Position numbers and translations under genes: made by a program
Notes under the pieces: model-generated
Databases searched by the model: none
What the model was told of the DNA's origin: nothing
Seen by the model: the letters and a program-made list of their open reading frames with translations, nothing else
NCBI GenBank assembly: GCA_035610365.1
Contig: CM069432.1
Span: 107,031,529 to 107,095,528 of the forward strand
DNA length: 64,000 nucleotides
Direction of reading: 5' to 3'
Origin: Aquatica leii
Lineage: Eukaryota; Arthropoda; Insecta; Coleoptera; Lampyridae
In this document: positions 34,246-46,500 of the stretch, piece by piece
Layout of the letters: the number at the start of each line of letters is the position of its first letter
Numbering within the stretch: position 1 is the stretch's first letter

Positions 34246-36768
34246 TTATTACTTAGATTTTGTCCCTTCCAAGTTTAAACCATGTTCTTGTTGAATATCG
34301 ACTGAACGCACATTACTAGTTCCAGATGTACTTGGTGATGATTTAAAAGCAGCATCTAGAACATATATACATACAATAAGATATTGTTCAAATCTCTACT
34401 AATACATACTTATCTCTAAATTTCTTACAGATAATATTGTGAGTGGCAGCTCAAATTGTGAAGTCTGTTTTTTATCACTACTGCTGCCATATGACAACTT
34501 ACGTGGTTGCCGACGCTTTCTTTTTTTTCTACTTCTGCTGGTTTAAGCTTCTGTCTCGCTTTTAAAATCTTATCTAACCTCAATCATAGTTAATGTGTAC
34601 CTCTGTTAATTATACGTACCACAAGAAAAGAGACAATAAAACAAGAAATATAATTTCTAATTTTCATTTGGTGTTTCATGATTTTTTAAACTGGAGTTGT
34701 TTAAATGGTGGTCAAAACACTTTTCGTTTGCGTGGTGTTAATCACGTGTGACTCACTAAAGCTACGCTACCAAATTCCACACCTACAAATGCTTTATTAA
34801 ATCTGAATTCTGAAATGATAGTTTAATATATAAATAAGTTTCATAAAACACTTATTTATTACAGCATGTTACAGAACGTATAAAAGTGTAGTCCAAAATT
34901 GGCAATAATCAAAGATAAGGAATTATTGACAAATATATATTTACTAAATACTTACCGTTATTTAATATAATTAAACACATGCATATATCACAAGTAAACT
35001 GTTATTTTTGAAGGTTATGAACAATGCAGTTTATACGCATGCGGAATACCTACTTTGTATACAGTTTCAAAATGGGTTCGTTCAAATTCACTTTGCGCCC
35101 AAAAAGTATGAACAAGTCTTAAAGTACTTATAACTGTTTTTACTTAAATGAAGTTATTTAAATGTATACTAATTATGTTTACAGTGAAGTTTTCAAGTAA
35201 TTTTTTTCTAGTCGATCAACACGAGTAGATTTTATTTTGTTACAGGAACCATGTGCTTTAAATAAATAAATCATTTAATTAAGTACTCGCTTAACATGTT
35301 GAACATAAAAAAGATTTATTTTTTAAATTTATTGTTTATAAAATAAGTTTAAGGTTAATACACCTAACAACATATCGAATGGATTTATTTGACGTCAATA
35401 TGTCGTGTAAATGATCACGTCATTATCACGTGTATTATAAGGCATATGACGTCAATGACAAGTAATGACTAATAAATTACGTGATAACCACGTCAGCTTG
35501 TTTGCTGAGTATTAAATGATATTAGCCAATAACTATTTAAGTATGTTTATTTTTGCTATCTGTTTTACGTTCGTCACTAATGAGCAGCGGTCGCAATAAT
35601 TGTTATAATTTTCTACGATCAGTGATTGCCATCGTTTTAATCTTATTGAAGATGATGCGGTGATCGTAGTAGCGATAATTAAGTAGTGATGTACTATGGG
35701 ACAAAACTTAGTCATTTTGCGATTGTTTTTTCAGAAGTAAGCTAAAAACCCTTGACTTCAGCAAGCATTCTTAATAATTAGTTAAACAGTTTCACTTTTA
35801 ATAAAAAAGTACTACAAAATTTACAATAAATATGTAAAAGAAACAGAATTTAATTTGCAATTTAACAATCTTGCAAAAAAATAAGAAAGGGGTTAACAAT
35901 CTACTTACACAGAATTTTAAGCTTTTCATTAGAGAACTATATACATACAGAAAAAGGAATCAACATTTTACATTCCATTAACATAGAAACAAATATTTCA
36001 AGTAAAATAGTATTTCTTAGTTTTATAAATGATCACAATAGATAAGTTTGTATATACATATGATTGATGATAATCGCGACAGGGTTTTTTAAAAACAATT
36101 GGTGATCGCAATCATATTTGAAATAATCGTTGTGACCACTGCTTATGAGTTGCATCAAAGAAGGTTTTATTGGTATGTGTTGTAGCCCGTTTACTAAAAT
36201 AATAAAAACCGTTGCTTTTGCTATTAGTTTAAGAAACAATAACAAACAAATTTAGTAGCTTTAATTAAAATTTATAAGATTGAAGAATTACATATTTAAA
36301 ATCTAATTAACTAATTTACTACAATATTTTTGTAGTTTATTTACATTACTTGCGTAATTAATGTAAGGTGCATCAAATTGAAAATGTGTATACTAGATAA
36401 ATTTTAAATAAAACATATATAAACCCACATTGACCTTTTGAGAATAGTCAGTTTGCTGTAAAAGTGACTTACGGAAGTCCCTTTTTTTTCTAAAACTGAT
36501 CATTAGAAATAAGGTGGTCCTGAGAATTTTCTGAATACAATTAGATTTAGCAATGAAGAAATGATGTAGTCCAGTTTACATTTTTATAAAATACTAAATA
36601 GTTTAAGAAAAATAAATGACATTTGTAGAACAGTTTGACAGCAATTTACTGTTAATTACAGTTTAATTAACAATTTAAAATTATCTGGCGTTTGAAAAAC
36701 ATGTGAACAACTTAATCAAAATATAGATAAATAGTATTATTAGAAAACAAAAAATGTTACTATAATAC
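34246..36768. other. AT-rich intergenic DNA
   Basis: No gene or known repeat could be supported. Two TGACGTCA-like octamers (around 35390 and 35447) lie among other ACGT-containing words at 35380-35500. Confidence 0.4.
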
Positions 36769-37212
36769 TGAAACGTCCGAGAAATTACTTGCAAATGCAA
36801 GAGCCTTCTAGAACCGTTATCTAGTTTCTAGAAAATATAGCGAAAAGTGAGGAACGATCGAGAAGAATTCGCTGATGTCTATAAAAGCCGAAGATGGAAA
36901 TCGTAGGTGAGTTATTGTGGAAACGCGAATGCAGCTGTATTAAGAAGATAATCAAGTTGAAATAAATACGTATCGTTAGCACGCGTGTGTATATGATTAT
37001 TAGTGTAAACAAGTGTGAAATCCGAGGACCTTATCTTATCTCGTGTTAGTTATCGTGTTATACAACGGTTATACATAAATTATAGTGTAAGTGTTTTTAT
37101 TATTAGATTTTATTAGTTCGGTTAATTTTAAAAGTGTACATATTTCTATAATAAGTAAACGTAGTTTTAGTCGTTTTAAATAAATTAGTTTTTAATAAAT
37201 AAATACGTAACA
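36769..37212 (+). repeat. Gypsy C 5' LTR
   Basis: A 444-bp direct repeat of 42966-43409 that begins TGAAACGTCCGAG and ends ACGTAACA. Contains a TATAAAAG box near 36880. Confidence 0.95.
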
Positions 37213-37213
37213 G

Positions 37214-37231
37214 TGGCGTCAGGTGTTGAGG
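37214..37231 (+). other. Gypsy C primer-binding site
   Basis: TGGCGTCAGGTGTTGAGG begins one base after the 5' LTR, the expected position and start (TGG). The primer tRNA is not assigned. Confidence 0.75.
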
Positions 37232-37506
37232 TATCAAACCGTTCGCGATTTTTAGTGTGAATACCATTAAGTTATTTGATATCGCACCCGTAATAAAAAC
37301 ATTGCGTAAATATCTGTTAAGATTCGCGATAAGCGTGTTTATTTATAAAGTTAATATAGTGTTTATTAAACTTTTTCTTTTAACAAGTGCGTGATCGCGA
37401 TTCGTTTTCGTGGTTTAATATTAATAAGTGAATCGTTATTAAATATAAAACTGCATTTTAAAAAGTAGTGTATTTAAAACTTTATATTCGTATTATATTT
37501 AAATTT

Positions 37507-38753
37507 ATGCCGGTGACGCGTTTGCAAGCAGTTAAAATGGATTCAAAAATACTTGAAATTCTCGAATCGATGAATAAAAATATCGAAGAAAAACTGTCCG
37601 AAAATTCTCAGAAGATGGAAGAAAATTCGCAGAAAATAGAAGAAAAGTTTTACGAAAATTCTAGAAAAATGAAAGAAAATGCTAGAAGTTTGAAAGAAGA
37701 AATACGAGCGAGCATGGAAAACCAAATAAAGACTATTGAGGAACAAATACAAGTAAGTGTGAAATCAAATTAAAATTGTTCAAGAAAGGAAACCCAAGCA
37801 GACATGTTAAACTTAAAGAAGAAATTTGCGATTCTGTGAATGACATAATAGAAGAGAAGTTAAATAAAAATTCAAGAACCATAGAAGACAAGATAGAAAA
37901 AAATTGAGAGAAAAGAATACAACTGCTTGAAGAAAGAATAGTCCAAATGAATTGTCACGGTGAAGGAAGCGTCACGAGTGAAGATTTAATAATGAACCAT
38001 CGAGAAGAAAACACTCACAAGTTCAAAGTTGTACCACCGAATTTTGATGGTAAAGTTCCATGGTCAACCTACTACAAGCAGTATGAAGCCGCAGCTACTG
38101 CTAATGGTTGGAGCAACAAGCAGAAAGCGACGTCTTTAATAGTGTCCTTACGTGGAGAAGCGCTTGGAATTTTACAAACTATTCCGGACCACCTGCAAGA
38201 AAATTACGAACTCTTAATATCACGATTAGAAATGAGATATGGGGATGCTCATCTTCAACAAGTATATCAGGCTCAAATTAAAAGTCGGGTTCAAAAAGCT
38301 GCCGAAAGTCTTCAAGAGTTTGAGGCTGACATCGCCAGACTAACACGGCTTGCGTATCCTACAGCACCGGATACCTTCCTGGAGCAGTTAGCTATTCAAA
38401 CTTTCGTAGATGGCCTCCGAGACAGCGAAACACAGCAGACTCTCCGGTTAGCTCGACCGAAGACATTGGATGACGCTTTGGTGCATGCTTTGGAGTTTGA
38501 AGCAGCAAAACAAGCATCGCAACGAGATGGTCATAGACTCTGCTGTGCTACAGAAGTACCCGCGCAGACACTGGAAAGCATCGAGGAGATAGCGCGACGA
38601 ATACTTCGGGAAAGAGGAGTGACAGCTTTGAACTGCGATGAAATTGGCCATGTACAAAGGCATCGTACCAAACCTAAGAAGAGGACTAGAAGAGCCTTCG
38701 AAAATTTGGAACGAGGCGAGCGAAAGAAACAAAAAGTAATCTCATCTAGTTAA
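37507..38753 (+). pseudogene. Gypsy C gag, frame-broken
   Basis: The start is the ATG at 37507 (MPVTRLQAV, a common gag opening). About 90 codons of coiled coil with repeated E-N-S-Q/R-K-M/I-E heptads follow, then a stop at 37771-37773 and another at 37905-37907 in the following frame. From 37947 to 38753 the capsid-like part is intact: FKVVPPNFDGKVPWSTYYKQ, LIVSLRGEALGIL, LEMRYGDAHLQQVYQAQIKS, QEFEADIARLTRLAYP and FVDGLRD. This is the standard Gypsy retrotransposon gag core. The C terminus has only a vestige of a zinc knuckle (LNCDEIGHVQRH) and a basic tail. Confidence 0.85.
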
Positions 38754-38774
38754 ACTCCGGAGGTTACAATCCAA

Positions 38775-41700
38775 ATGGCATCGCCTAGAGAGCAATTGCA
38801 TAGCATTTATCTCGATGGCAAGATCAATGGGAGAAGCGTCCAGTTACTGGTTGACACGGGAGCGACGAAGACCATCATTCGTCCTGACATGTTATTGGAA
38901 AACGAGAAGACATCACCAGTAACAGTCCGCCTTCGAACGGCGACGGGAGCCGAAATACCTACCCACGGACAAGTCAAAGCAACCATTGGTTTAGGAAATG
39001 GAGTACTCGACCATCAAGTACTGGTAGCCGACATCACTGAAGAAGTTATCCTGGGAATGGACGTGATAAAGTATGGGTTCCATTTGGATATGAAGAACGA
39101 TGTCCTGAAGATCAACAATGAAGAAATTCCTTTTCATTCGTTAGAGCAGGCAGCCGTGCGAGTGTTATTGAGTGAAGACGTGATTCTGCCTGCAAAGGAC
39201 GGAAAGTGTGTGGTGATGGCACGCCTGGATGGAAATCTCCGGGAAGGCTACATACGCGCGATTGAACCAATGGAAGGCGGTTTAGTTGAAAAGGGACTAC
39301 TCGTTGCCAGAACCTTAGTACGAGTAAAGAAGACGATGCCAGTAAGGATCTTAAACATCAACTCAGATCCTGTAACGCTGAAAAAGAAGACCGTGGTAGG
39401 CCAATGCACGCCAGTATCACAAATTGTGAGGTGCATGAAGTCGAACGAAGATACGTCGCCGAAGAAGTGTCCACACCATCTATTGGACATTCTTACCACC
39501 AAATGCGAAAACCTCAGCCAAGACCAGCTGGCTAAAGTTAAAGTGTTGATCCAAGAGTACCAAGATGTGTTCGCGCTGGAGAGTGGCTCCAAAGGAAAAA
39601 CTAACGTGGTGAAACATAAAATTAATACCGGAGACGCTCGGCCGATACGACAACATCCACGCAGACTTCCTTTGGCGAAAGAAGAAGCCGAACAAATAAT
39701 TACGGATATGGAGAGAAGGCGTGATTGAACCTTCAAGTAGTCCATGGGCATCCCCAGTGGTACTCGTGAAGAAGAAGGATGGATCAACGAGGTTTTGCGT
39801 AGACTACAGGCAGCTAAACGACGTGACCAAAAAGGACAGCTACCCTTTACCCAGAATTGACGATACGCTAGACACCCTGTCAGGATCCCAGTGGTTTCTA
39901 CGTTAGATTTAAAGAGTGGATACTGGCAGGTAGAATTAGAACCCAAGGATCGTGAAAAAAACAGCTTTTACGATCGGAACTGGTTTGTGGCAGTTCACTG
40001 TAATGCCCTTCGGCCTGTGTAACGCTCCTGCAACGTTCGAGCGTTTGATGGAGACCATCTTGCGCGGATTGTCTTGGAAGACGTGCTTGGTCTACCTGGA
40101 CGACGTGATCGTGGTTGGAAGGTCGTTTGAAGAGCACTTAAACAACTTGAAGGAAGTGTTCCAGAGATTACGTGGGGCTAACCTCAAACTGAGCCCAAAG
40201 AAGTGCCACGTATTTAAGAAGGAAATCAATACCTTGGCCACGTCGTATCTAGAGACGGAGTAAGGGCTGACCCAGACAAAATCCGAGCAGTGCAAGCATG
40301 GCCAAGACCGATCGACAAACATCAGGTCCGAAGTTTCCTTGGGTTGTGCACTTATTATAGAAGATTTGTCCCCGGATTTGCCGATATTGCCAAACCATTG
40401 ACAAAACTAACCGAAGAAAAAGCAGAATTTAGATGGAATGAAGACTGCGAAAATTCTTTTAATCAACTAAAACAGGCCCTAGTCACTTCGCCGATTTTGA
40501 GTTATCCACGAGAAGATGGAAAGTTTGCTTTGGATACCGATGCAAGCAATATGTCCATAGGCGCGGTCTTTTCGCAGGTTCAAGATGGACAAGAAAAGGT
40601 GATCGCGTACTTTAGCAAGGTTTTGTCTAGGCCAGAAAGGAATTATTGCGTGACTAGGAGGGAGCTGTTAGCAGTCGTTAAGTCCATCGAACATTTCTAC
40701 AAGTATTTGTATGGACGAAGATTTTTACTGAGAACAGACCACGCCGCTTTAAAATGGCTACTGCAGTTCCGTAACCCAGAAGGACAAGTAGCAAGATGGA
40801 GCGAGAAGACTGCAAGGTATGACTACGACACAGAACACCGTGCCGGAAGCTTGATCATCGGAACGCTGATGCCTTATCCAGAAGACCATGTCCGGCGGAC
40901 TGCAGCCATTGTTCGCGACTAGAAGAAAAAGTCGAATGCCTCCGGAGAACTGCTATGGTTGATGATGAGTGGGAACCTGAGCAGTTACGTCGCGAACAAG
41001 AAGACGATCCTGAAATAAGACTACTCCTCGACTGGAAAGAAAGCGGCCGACGACCAACCTGGGAAGAAGTGAGTGCTTTGGGCAAAAATATCAAAGCGTA
41101 CTGGGCGCAGTGGGACTCCTTGATAGTAGAAGACGGTCTTCTTAAGCGATCCTAGAAAGTGCCGAGGGCACGGGAAACAAACTACAGCTGGTAGTGCCGA
41201 AAAGCAGGGTGACCGAAGTGTTGGAAGCATCTCCACGATGGGACATCAGGAGGACACTTTGGCATTAAGAAGACATTGGGTATAGTGCGAGAACGATTTT
41301 ACTGGATGAACTGCAAAGAGGACGTTATGAAATGGTGCCGTAAGTGCACGGTTTGCGCATCAGGAAATGGTCAAGCGAGAAAGCGCAAAGCACCCATAAA
41401 GCAATACAACGTAGGAAGCCCTTTGGAAAGAGTAGCGATTGACATCGCACGGCCGTTCCCAGAATCCTATTCGGGAAATAAATACATTCTGGTGGCGATG
41501 GATTACTTCACGAAGTGGACGGAGGCTTACGCCATACCCAATCAGGAAGCAGCTACAGTCGCAGACGTATTGGTAAAAGAGTTTTTTGCCGGTTTGGAGT
41601 TCCGTTAGAATTACACTCCGATCAAGGCCGCAATTTTGAGTTTGGGCTGTTTCAAGAAGTTTGCCGACTGTTGGGAATTAAAGACTAGGACAACGCCTCT

Positions 41701-42493
41701 TCATCCTCAGTCTGATGGCATGGTTGAACGGATGAATCGAACAATGGGCAAGTACTTAGCCAAGGTAGTGTCCGAACACCAAAGGGACTGGGATCAGTAC
41801 TTGCACCTTTTCTTAATGGCATACCGATCATCCGTTCACGAAAGCACAGGCCAAACACCATCCTGTGTCATGCTCGGTCGTGAGATAAGATTACCATGCG
41901 ATCTTCAATTTGGGCGAAGACCGGAAGAAGAAGCTGCTGGAGAAGATTACGTCAGCAAGCTGGCCAAGAGGTTGGACGAAGTACATGAAGAGGTCCGTAA
42001 AAACACACAAATTGCCAGCGACAGGATGAAAACAAGATATGACGTCAAGGCGCAAAATGGTGGGTTTCAACCTGGCGATATGGTCTGGTTGTATAACCCT
42101 CAAAGGAGACGTGGTTTGTCGCCGAAGCTGCAAAGGCAATGGGAGGGCCCCTATGAAGTCATGCAGCGTATTAACGACGTTATATACCGCATCCGAAAAC
42201 CGCCCAGAGGCAAGCCAAAAGTGGTCCACGTCGATCGTCTAGCCCCGTTTGCTGGCGATAACCACAATCCGCAAGTTCAGGTCCGAACCAGAGTAATAAG
42301 TAGCAGAACCAGGAATCCAATCGAAGAAATGGAGTTCGAAAAGTTTATGAACTTATACGGAGGTTCTGGAAAAACTAGGTTCGGAGGTTACCACCGAGGA
42401 ACAACAAGACCTGTTCCAGACACAAAAAGATTACGCCATCGCACATTGCGTGAGCGAGGGCTTGACATGTCAAAGGGTTGCAGTCGTGTTTAA
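38775..42493 (+). pseudogene. Gypsy C pol: protease, RT, RNase H, integrase, several 1-2 nt breaks
   Basis: The ATG at 38775 opens the protease (LLVDTGATKTIIRP near residues 26-39) and the linker to RT. RT pieces are 39721-39906 ([17 protein letters not shown]), 39952-40263 (MPFGLCNAPATFERL, catalytic VYLDDVIVV) and 40290-40922 (FLGLCTYYRRFVPGF; RNase H TDASNMSIGAVFSQ, RTDHAALKWLL). Integrase pieces are 41276-41608 (zinc region MKWCRKCTVCASG; core IDIARPFPES), the HSDQGRNFE box at about 41615-41640 and 41636-42493 (MVERMNRTMGKYL with the catalytic Glu; GDMVWLYNPQ C-terminal domain). All catalytic residues are present; breaks near 39718, 39905, 39950, 40240, 40850 and later are single or double base changes, several in homopolymers. 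Confidence 0.9.
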
Positions 42494-43021
42494 AAGAAGT
42501 TTGGACAACTAGATGAATTACGAAGACAGCAACCGGCAGTCGGAAAGGTTTTAGGACTACGTGGTGACGGACGCTTCGTTTTCTATCTGGTCACCAAGAA
42601 ATACTCACGTGTCAAGCCGTTATACAAAGATCTGTGGCGAACATTATGGAGTCTCAAGAAACAAATGGAGTTCCATCATGTTAAGAAATTGGCAGTACCC
42701 AAGCTTGGTTGTGGCTTCGACCAATTGAATTGGAGGACAGTTCGAAACATGTTGGAGGTCGTCTTCCGAGGAACAGGCGTTCAAGTGTTGGTCTGTAGTT
42801 ACCAACCGAGGAGAGTATTGGGTCAGGAAAAGTCCATTGACTGTTACTTTTATGGTCAAGGAAGTCGCCGAAATGGAGGAAGCTGCCGCTATCGCCACGA
42901 TCCCTTTTACCGGTGTCGCATCCAGTCTCCTGTTCTGGGACAGAATAGTCCTAAGAAGGGGGCAGTGAAACGTCCGAGAAATTACTTGCAAATGCAAGAG
43001 CCTTCTAGAACTGTTATCTAG
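42362..43021 (+). pseudogene. TARG1/OARD1-type macrodomain carried by Gypsy C, with a C-rich tail
   Basis: Following integrase, a region of about 150 residues (read in two alternating frames) matches terminal ADP-ribose protein glycohydrolase (OARD1/TARG1): QDLF and AHCVSE near the start, a MSKG loop and AVVFKR, then FGQLDELRRQQPAVGKV, GDGRFVFYLVTKK, and from 42665 an open frame with KLAVPKLGCGFDQLNW and MLEVVFRGTGVQVLV. The family's catalytic Lys (in YLVTKK) and Asp (in GCGFD) are both kept. TARG1 removes mono-ADP-ribose from Glu/Asp. After the domain the open frame goes on with a cysteine/histidine stretch ending CRYRH, which resembles a CCCH finger lacking one Cys, and enters the 3' LTR, stopping at 43019-43021. 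Two to four small frame breaks lie between 42360 and 42500. Position is that of env in errantiviruses. Confidence 0.8.
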
Positions 43022-43409
43022 TTTCTAGAAAATATAGCGAAAAGTGAGGAACGATCGAGAAGAATTCGCTGATGTCTATAAAAGCCGAAGATGGAAATCG
43101 TAGGTGAGTTATTGTGGAAACGCGAATGCAGCTGTATTAAGAAGATAATCAAGTTGAAATAAATACGTATCGTTAGCACGCGTGTGTATATGATTATTAG
43201 TGTAAACAAGTGTGAAATCCGAGGACCTTATCTTATCTCGTGTTAGTTATCGTGTTATACAACGGTTATACATAAATTATAGTGTAAGTGTTTTTATTAT
43301 TAGATTTTATTAGTTCGGTTAATTTTAAAAGTGTACATATTTCTATAATAAGTAAACGTAGTTTTAGTCGTTTTAAATAAATTAGTTTTTAATAAATAAA
43401 TACGTAACA
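42966..43409 (+). repeat. Gypsy C 3' LTR
   Basis: Matches 36769-37212 with one substitution seen. Preceded by the polypurine tract AAGAAGGGGGCAG. Confidence 0.95.
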
Positions 43410-43472
43410 ATACTATAAACAGAACTAACAACATATGCGTAATGTAATTTTTTATCTACCTTTATAACTACC

Positions 43473-43478
43473 TTTATT
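43473..43478 (-). promoter_or_regulatory. candidate polyadenylation signal of the odorant receptor gene
   Basis: On the minus strand AATAAA lies about 40 bases after the stop codon (43517), inside the 107-bp gap that separates the gene from the Gypsy C LTR. AT-rich context makes chance matches likely. Confidence 0.4.
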
Positions 43479-43516
43479 TTATTAAAAATAAAAATACTAT
43501 AATTTAGCTTGACTTA

Positions 43517-46500
43517 TTATTGTTGTAAGTAAAGTCCAACTTTTTTCTCATCAACTCTACGTAATACCATAAAATATGAGTAAGCAGCTCGCAGAACCTA
43601 GCAGATATAAATGTAAATAATTATTGTTTTTGTGAATTTTTATTACTTACAGATACTGCTGTTCCTGACGTCAATAGAACAAAGTTTCCAACCTTAAAGC
43701 AAATTGGCTTTTGACTTCTTTGAATAATTAGTATCAAAGCTTTTTGAAATCTAATATCGGTGTTCAAGAAATTAATTTCTGTACAAGCCAGCGCAACTTC
43801 TAAACTTTTATTTAAAGTTTCGTTTCCACAGTAACAATTAAAACATAATAAAGCTAGCAAAACTGATATGTAAAGTATTTCCAATAAAAAGACATTTCCA
43901 AACAGCTTTTTCTAAAAAATAAAAAACTATGAAATCGTTATTATAAACGTGTATTTTTACTTACAAAAGATAAATCGTACATTAATACACAAAAAATAAT
44001 TGTAATAGTAACAAATCCTACTAGATGACAAAATCTATAAGTTTTGTCTATATCTTTTGAAACTTGATAAATTGCAACGTGATAATCAACAGCAATTTTT
44101 ATTCGCGGTGTTAAAATATCCCAATGAAATGTGTTTAAATCTTTTAAAACGTCACTGTGGCTGTTCTAAAATATATACCTACGTAATATATAATATTGAC
44201 GTATTACAATACAACTTACCTTTATTCGTTTTGTGATATTTTTTAAATAATTTTGTAGGTTCACTAAATGGCACTGTATGTGACCCAAAATTGTAAAATA
44301 AGTAACTTCTATTATAACATATGCAGTTGCCAAAATAACATAAATAAAAATCTGAAGAATCAAGGTAGTTTCAAAATTTACTATTTCTGGAAAATCTCCA
44401 AATGGATATTTTGATGATTTTTCTATAGACCACGTAATCAATGCAAAAATAATAGTAACATAATAACCAATTATAGAAATTCGACACTAAAACAAAAATA
44501 GATGTATGCATAACACTACGTTATATTCTGCCGTTATACAGTCAAAGTTTCTATAAATATTGGTCCTAACATTTTTTTTTAAATTTTTTCTACGTGTAAT
44601 TTAATAATTAATTTATAGCGTATATTTAAAGTTGAATATAAAAATGTACGCAGTGTGCCAAAATGATTTGGGCCGAGTTACAACATAACCTTTAATGATT
44701 TAGTTATTTACTCTTAAATACAGTGCTACCTACTTAAGATAACAAAATTCAATAAATCTTGTAGCGGAAAATTTTAACTTGATCCAAATCATTTTGACTC
44801 ACCCTGTATTTTGTTTTATACGCAATAAAAATCGGCTACCGCTATGTGGTTATTGTGATGTAAAAGTAACATCCGTCGCTTGTTTCATATCTGGAATAAT
44901 TTTCTTAAAACTATAAAAAATAATCTGTAGGTGTATTTAGAGAATGTTTAAAAATTTAGAAAAAGTTTGGTGCGCTTGAACCATTTTCTTCTACTTTAAA
45001 AACTGTCACGTTTTTTTCTCTACTTTTGTTATCGTTCTACAAAATAGTCGCAAATTTATTAGATAATATTGCAAAGAATTAGACATTCGTAATTGTTGCT
45101 AGAAGTAATTACTGAAAAATGATTACTTTTATTTACCTCTTGTTAGTTAAACGTTATAATTCACCCAGCATTTGCTTTTTTAATAATTTTAAGTCACAAA
45201 CAAAATTAGAAATTTATTTTATTTATAATGTTGTACTAAGCAAAAAAATAATAGTAATCAGAATGTCATGTAAACAGATTGTACTTACAAATGATTTTAA
45301 GTATTTGACCCAGTCATCAAATAATTTTAGTTCTTCTTCTCCACCTCGTTTAATGTTAGGCAGAAATACTCCACTTTCTAAAGTAACGAATACTTTTCTT
45401 AATATTCTTTTATTTATTAATATTATCGTAGATTTCATTAAGGCTATGAAACAAAAACGTATAAACACAATTATGTACAGAAATCACAAAGATAAGCTGT
45501 TTATTAAAATTGCTCTATTGTCAGTCAACACAGAGGACATACATATTTCGTATACTGTGCTTTAAGACAATAGTTATAGCATATTAGACAATTTTATGTT
45601 TAGTAAAGTAGTTTGTTACTTAGTCGTCGTATTAGTCATATGCATTTGATTTGAAAACTGTCAAAGATACTTGAATTTTATTAGCTAATTACACTAAAAC
45701 ATCTGAGTTGGAATAACTTAAGAACAGGTAATATAGTATTGTCTGATAGTTTAATAGTAGATTACATACCGAGGCGGAAAGTATTCCATTTCTGTCGAGA
45801 GAACTATAGTTTACTGAGAGGCATAGCCTCGAGGTGAACTAGTTCTCGAGACAAATGGAACACTTTTGCCAAGGTTTGTATACAATTTTATTCACAATCG
45901 GTTATTAAATAAAATAAATAACATAAAACTAATAAAAACTGAATGAATACCTACTTCAAAAATATTATCGTTTATTTCGGTAAAATATTAACACATAGTA
46001 GGCACTTCACAATTGACATACGTATTTAATTTATGATTGTCATTTTATCAAATTAGGTAAAACAAAACACACACAAATTACAGGTTCGGAAAGTGTACAT
46101 TACTGACCGTGAGGTAACTGTACGTTACTAACTGAGTGTGAATAAAATATTTTATTCACACTCAGTTAGTAACGTACAGTTTCCCGAACCTCTTAAAGGT
46201 TGGTAAGTGAGCGGTTTCCATGGTTAAAAAAAACGAGTATGTAATGAAACTTCACGGTCAGTAATGTACACTTTCCGAACCTGTAATTTTTGTGTGTGTT
46301 TTGTTTTAACTAATTTGATAAAATGACAATTATAAATTAAATACGTATATGTCAATTGTGAAGTGTGCCTACTACGTTTTAATTTTTTACCGAAATAAAC
46401 GATAATATTTTGGAAGTAGGTTTTCATTCATTTTTTATTAGTTTTATGTTATTTATTTTATTTAATGGCTGATTGTGAATAAAATTGTATACAAACCTTG

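Larger units (their letters stand above)
36769..43409 (+). mobile_element. Ty3/Gypsy element C, complete with 444-bp LTRs and a macrodomain
   Basis: The element is 6641 bp. Its LTRs (36769-37212 and 42966-43409) begin TGAAACG, end CGTAACA and differ at one base that I can see (AGAACCG versus AGAACTG). A 4-bp target duplication ATAC lies at 36765-36768 and 43410-43413. Primer-binding site, gag, protease-RT-RNase H-integrase and polypurine tract (AAGAAGGGGGCAG) are in the expected order. Between integrase and the polypurine tract lies an extra macrodomain coding region. Many 1-2 nt frame breaks occur despite the young LTR pair. Its 3' end is 107 bases from the stop codon of the odorant receptor gene, convergently oriented. 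Confidence 0.95.

Noticed and set aside
36821-37012. 63-codon minus-strand frame, repeated at 43018-43209
   Set aside because: The two frames are identical only because they lie in the two LTR copies of Gypsy C.
39248-39946. 232-codon minus-strand frame
   Set aside because: Antisense shadow of the Gypsy C protease/RT region.
45119-45565. 148-codon plus-strand frame
   Set aside because: It is antisense to exon 2 of the odorant receptor, which has splice sites and family motifs on the minus strand.
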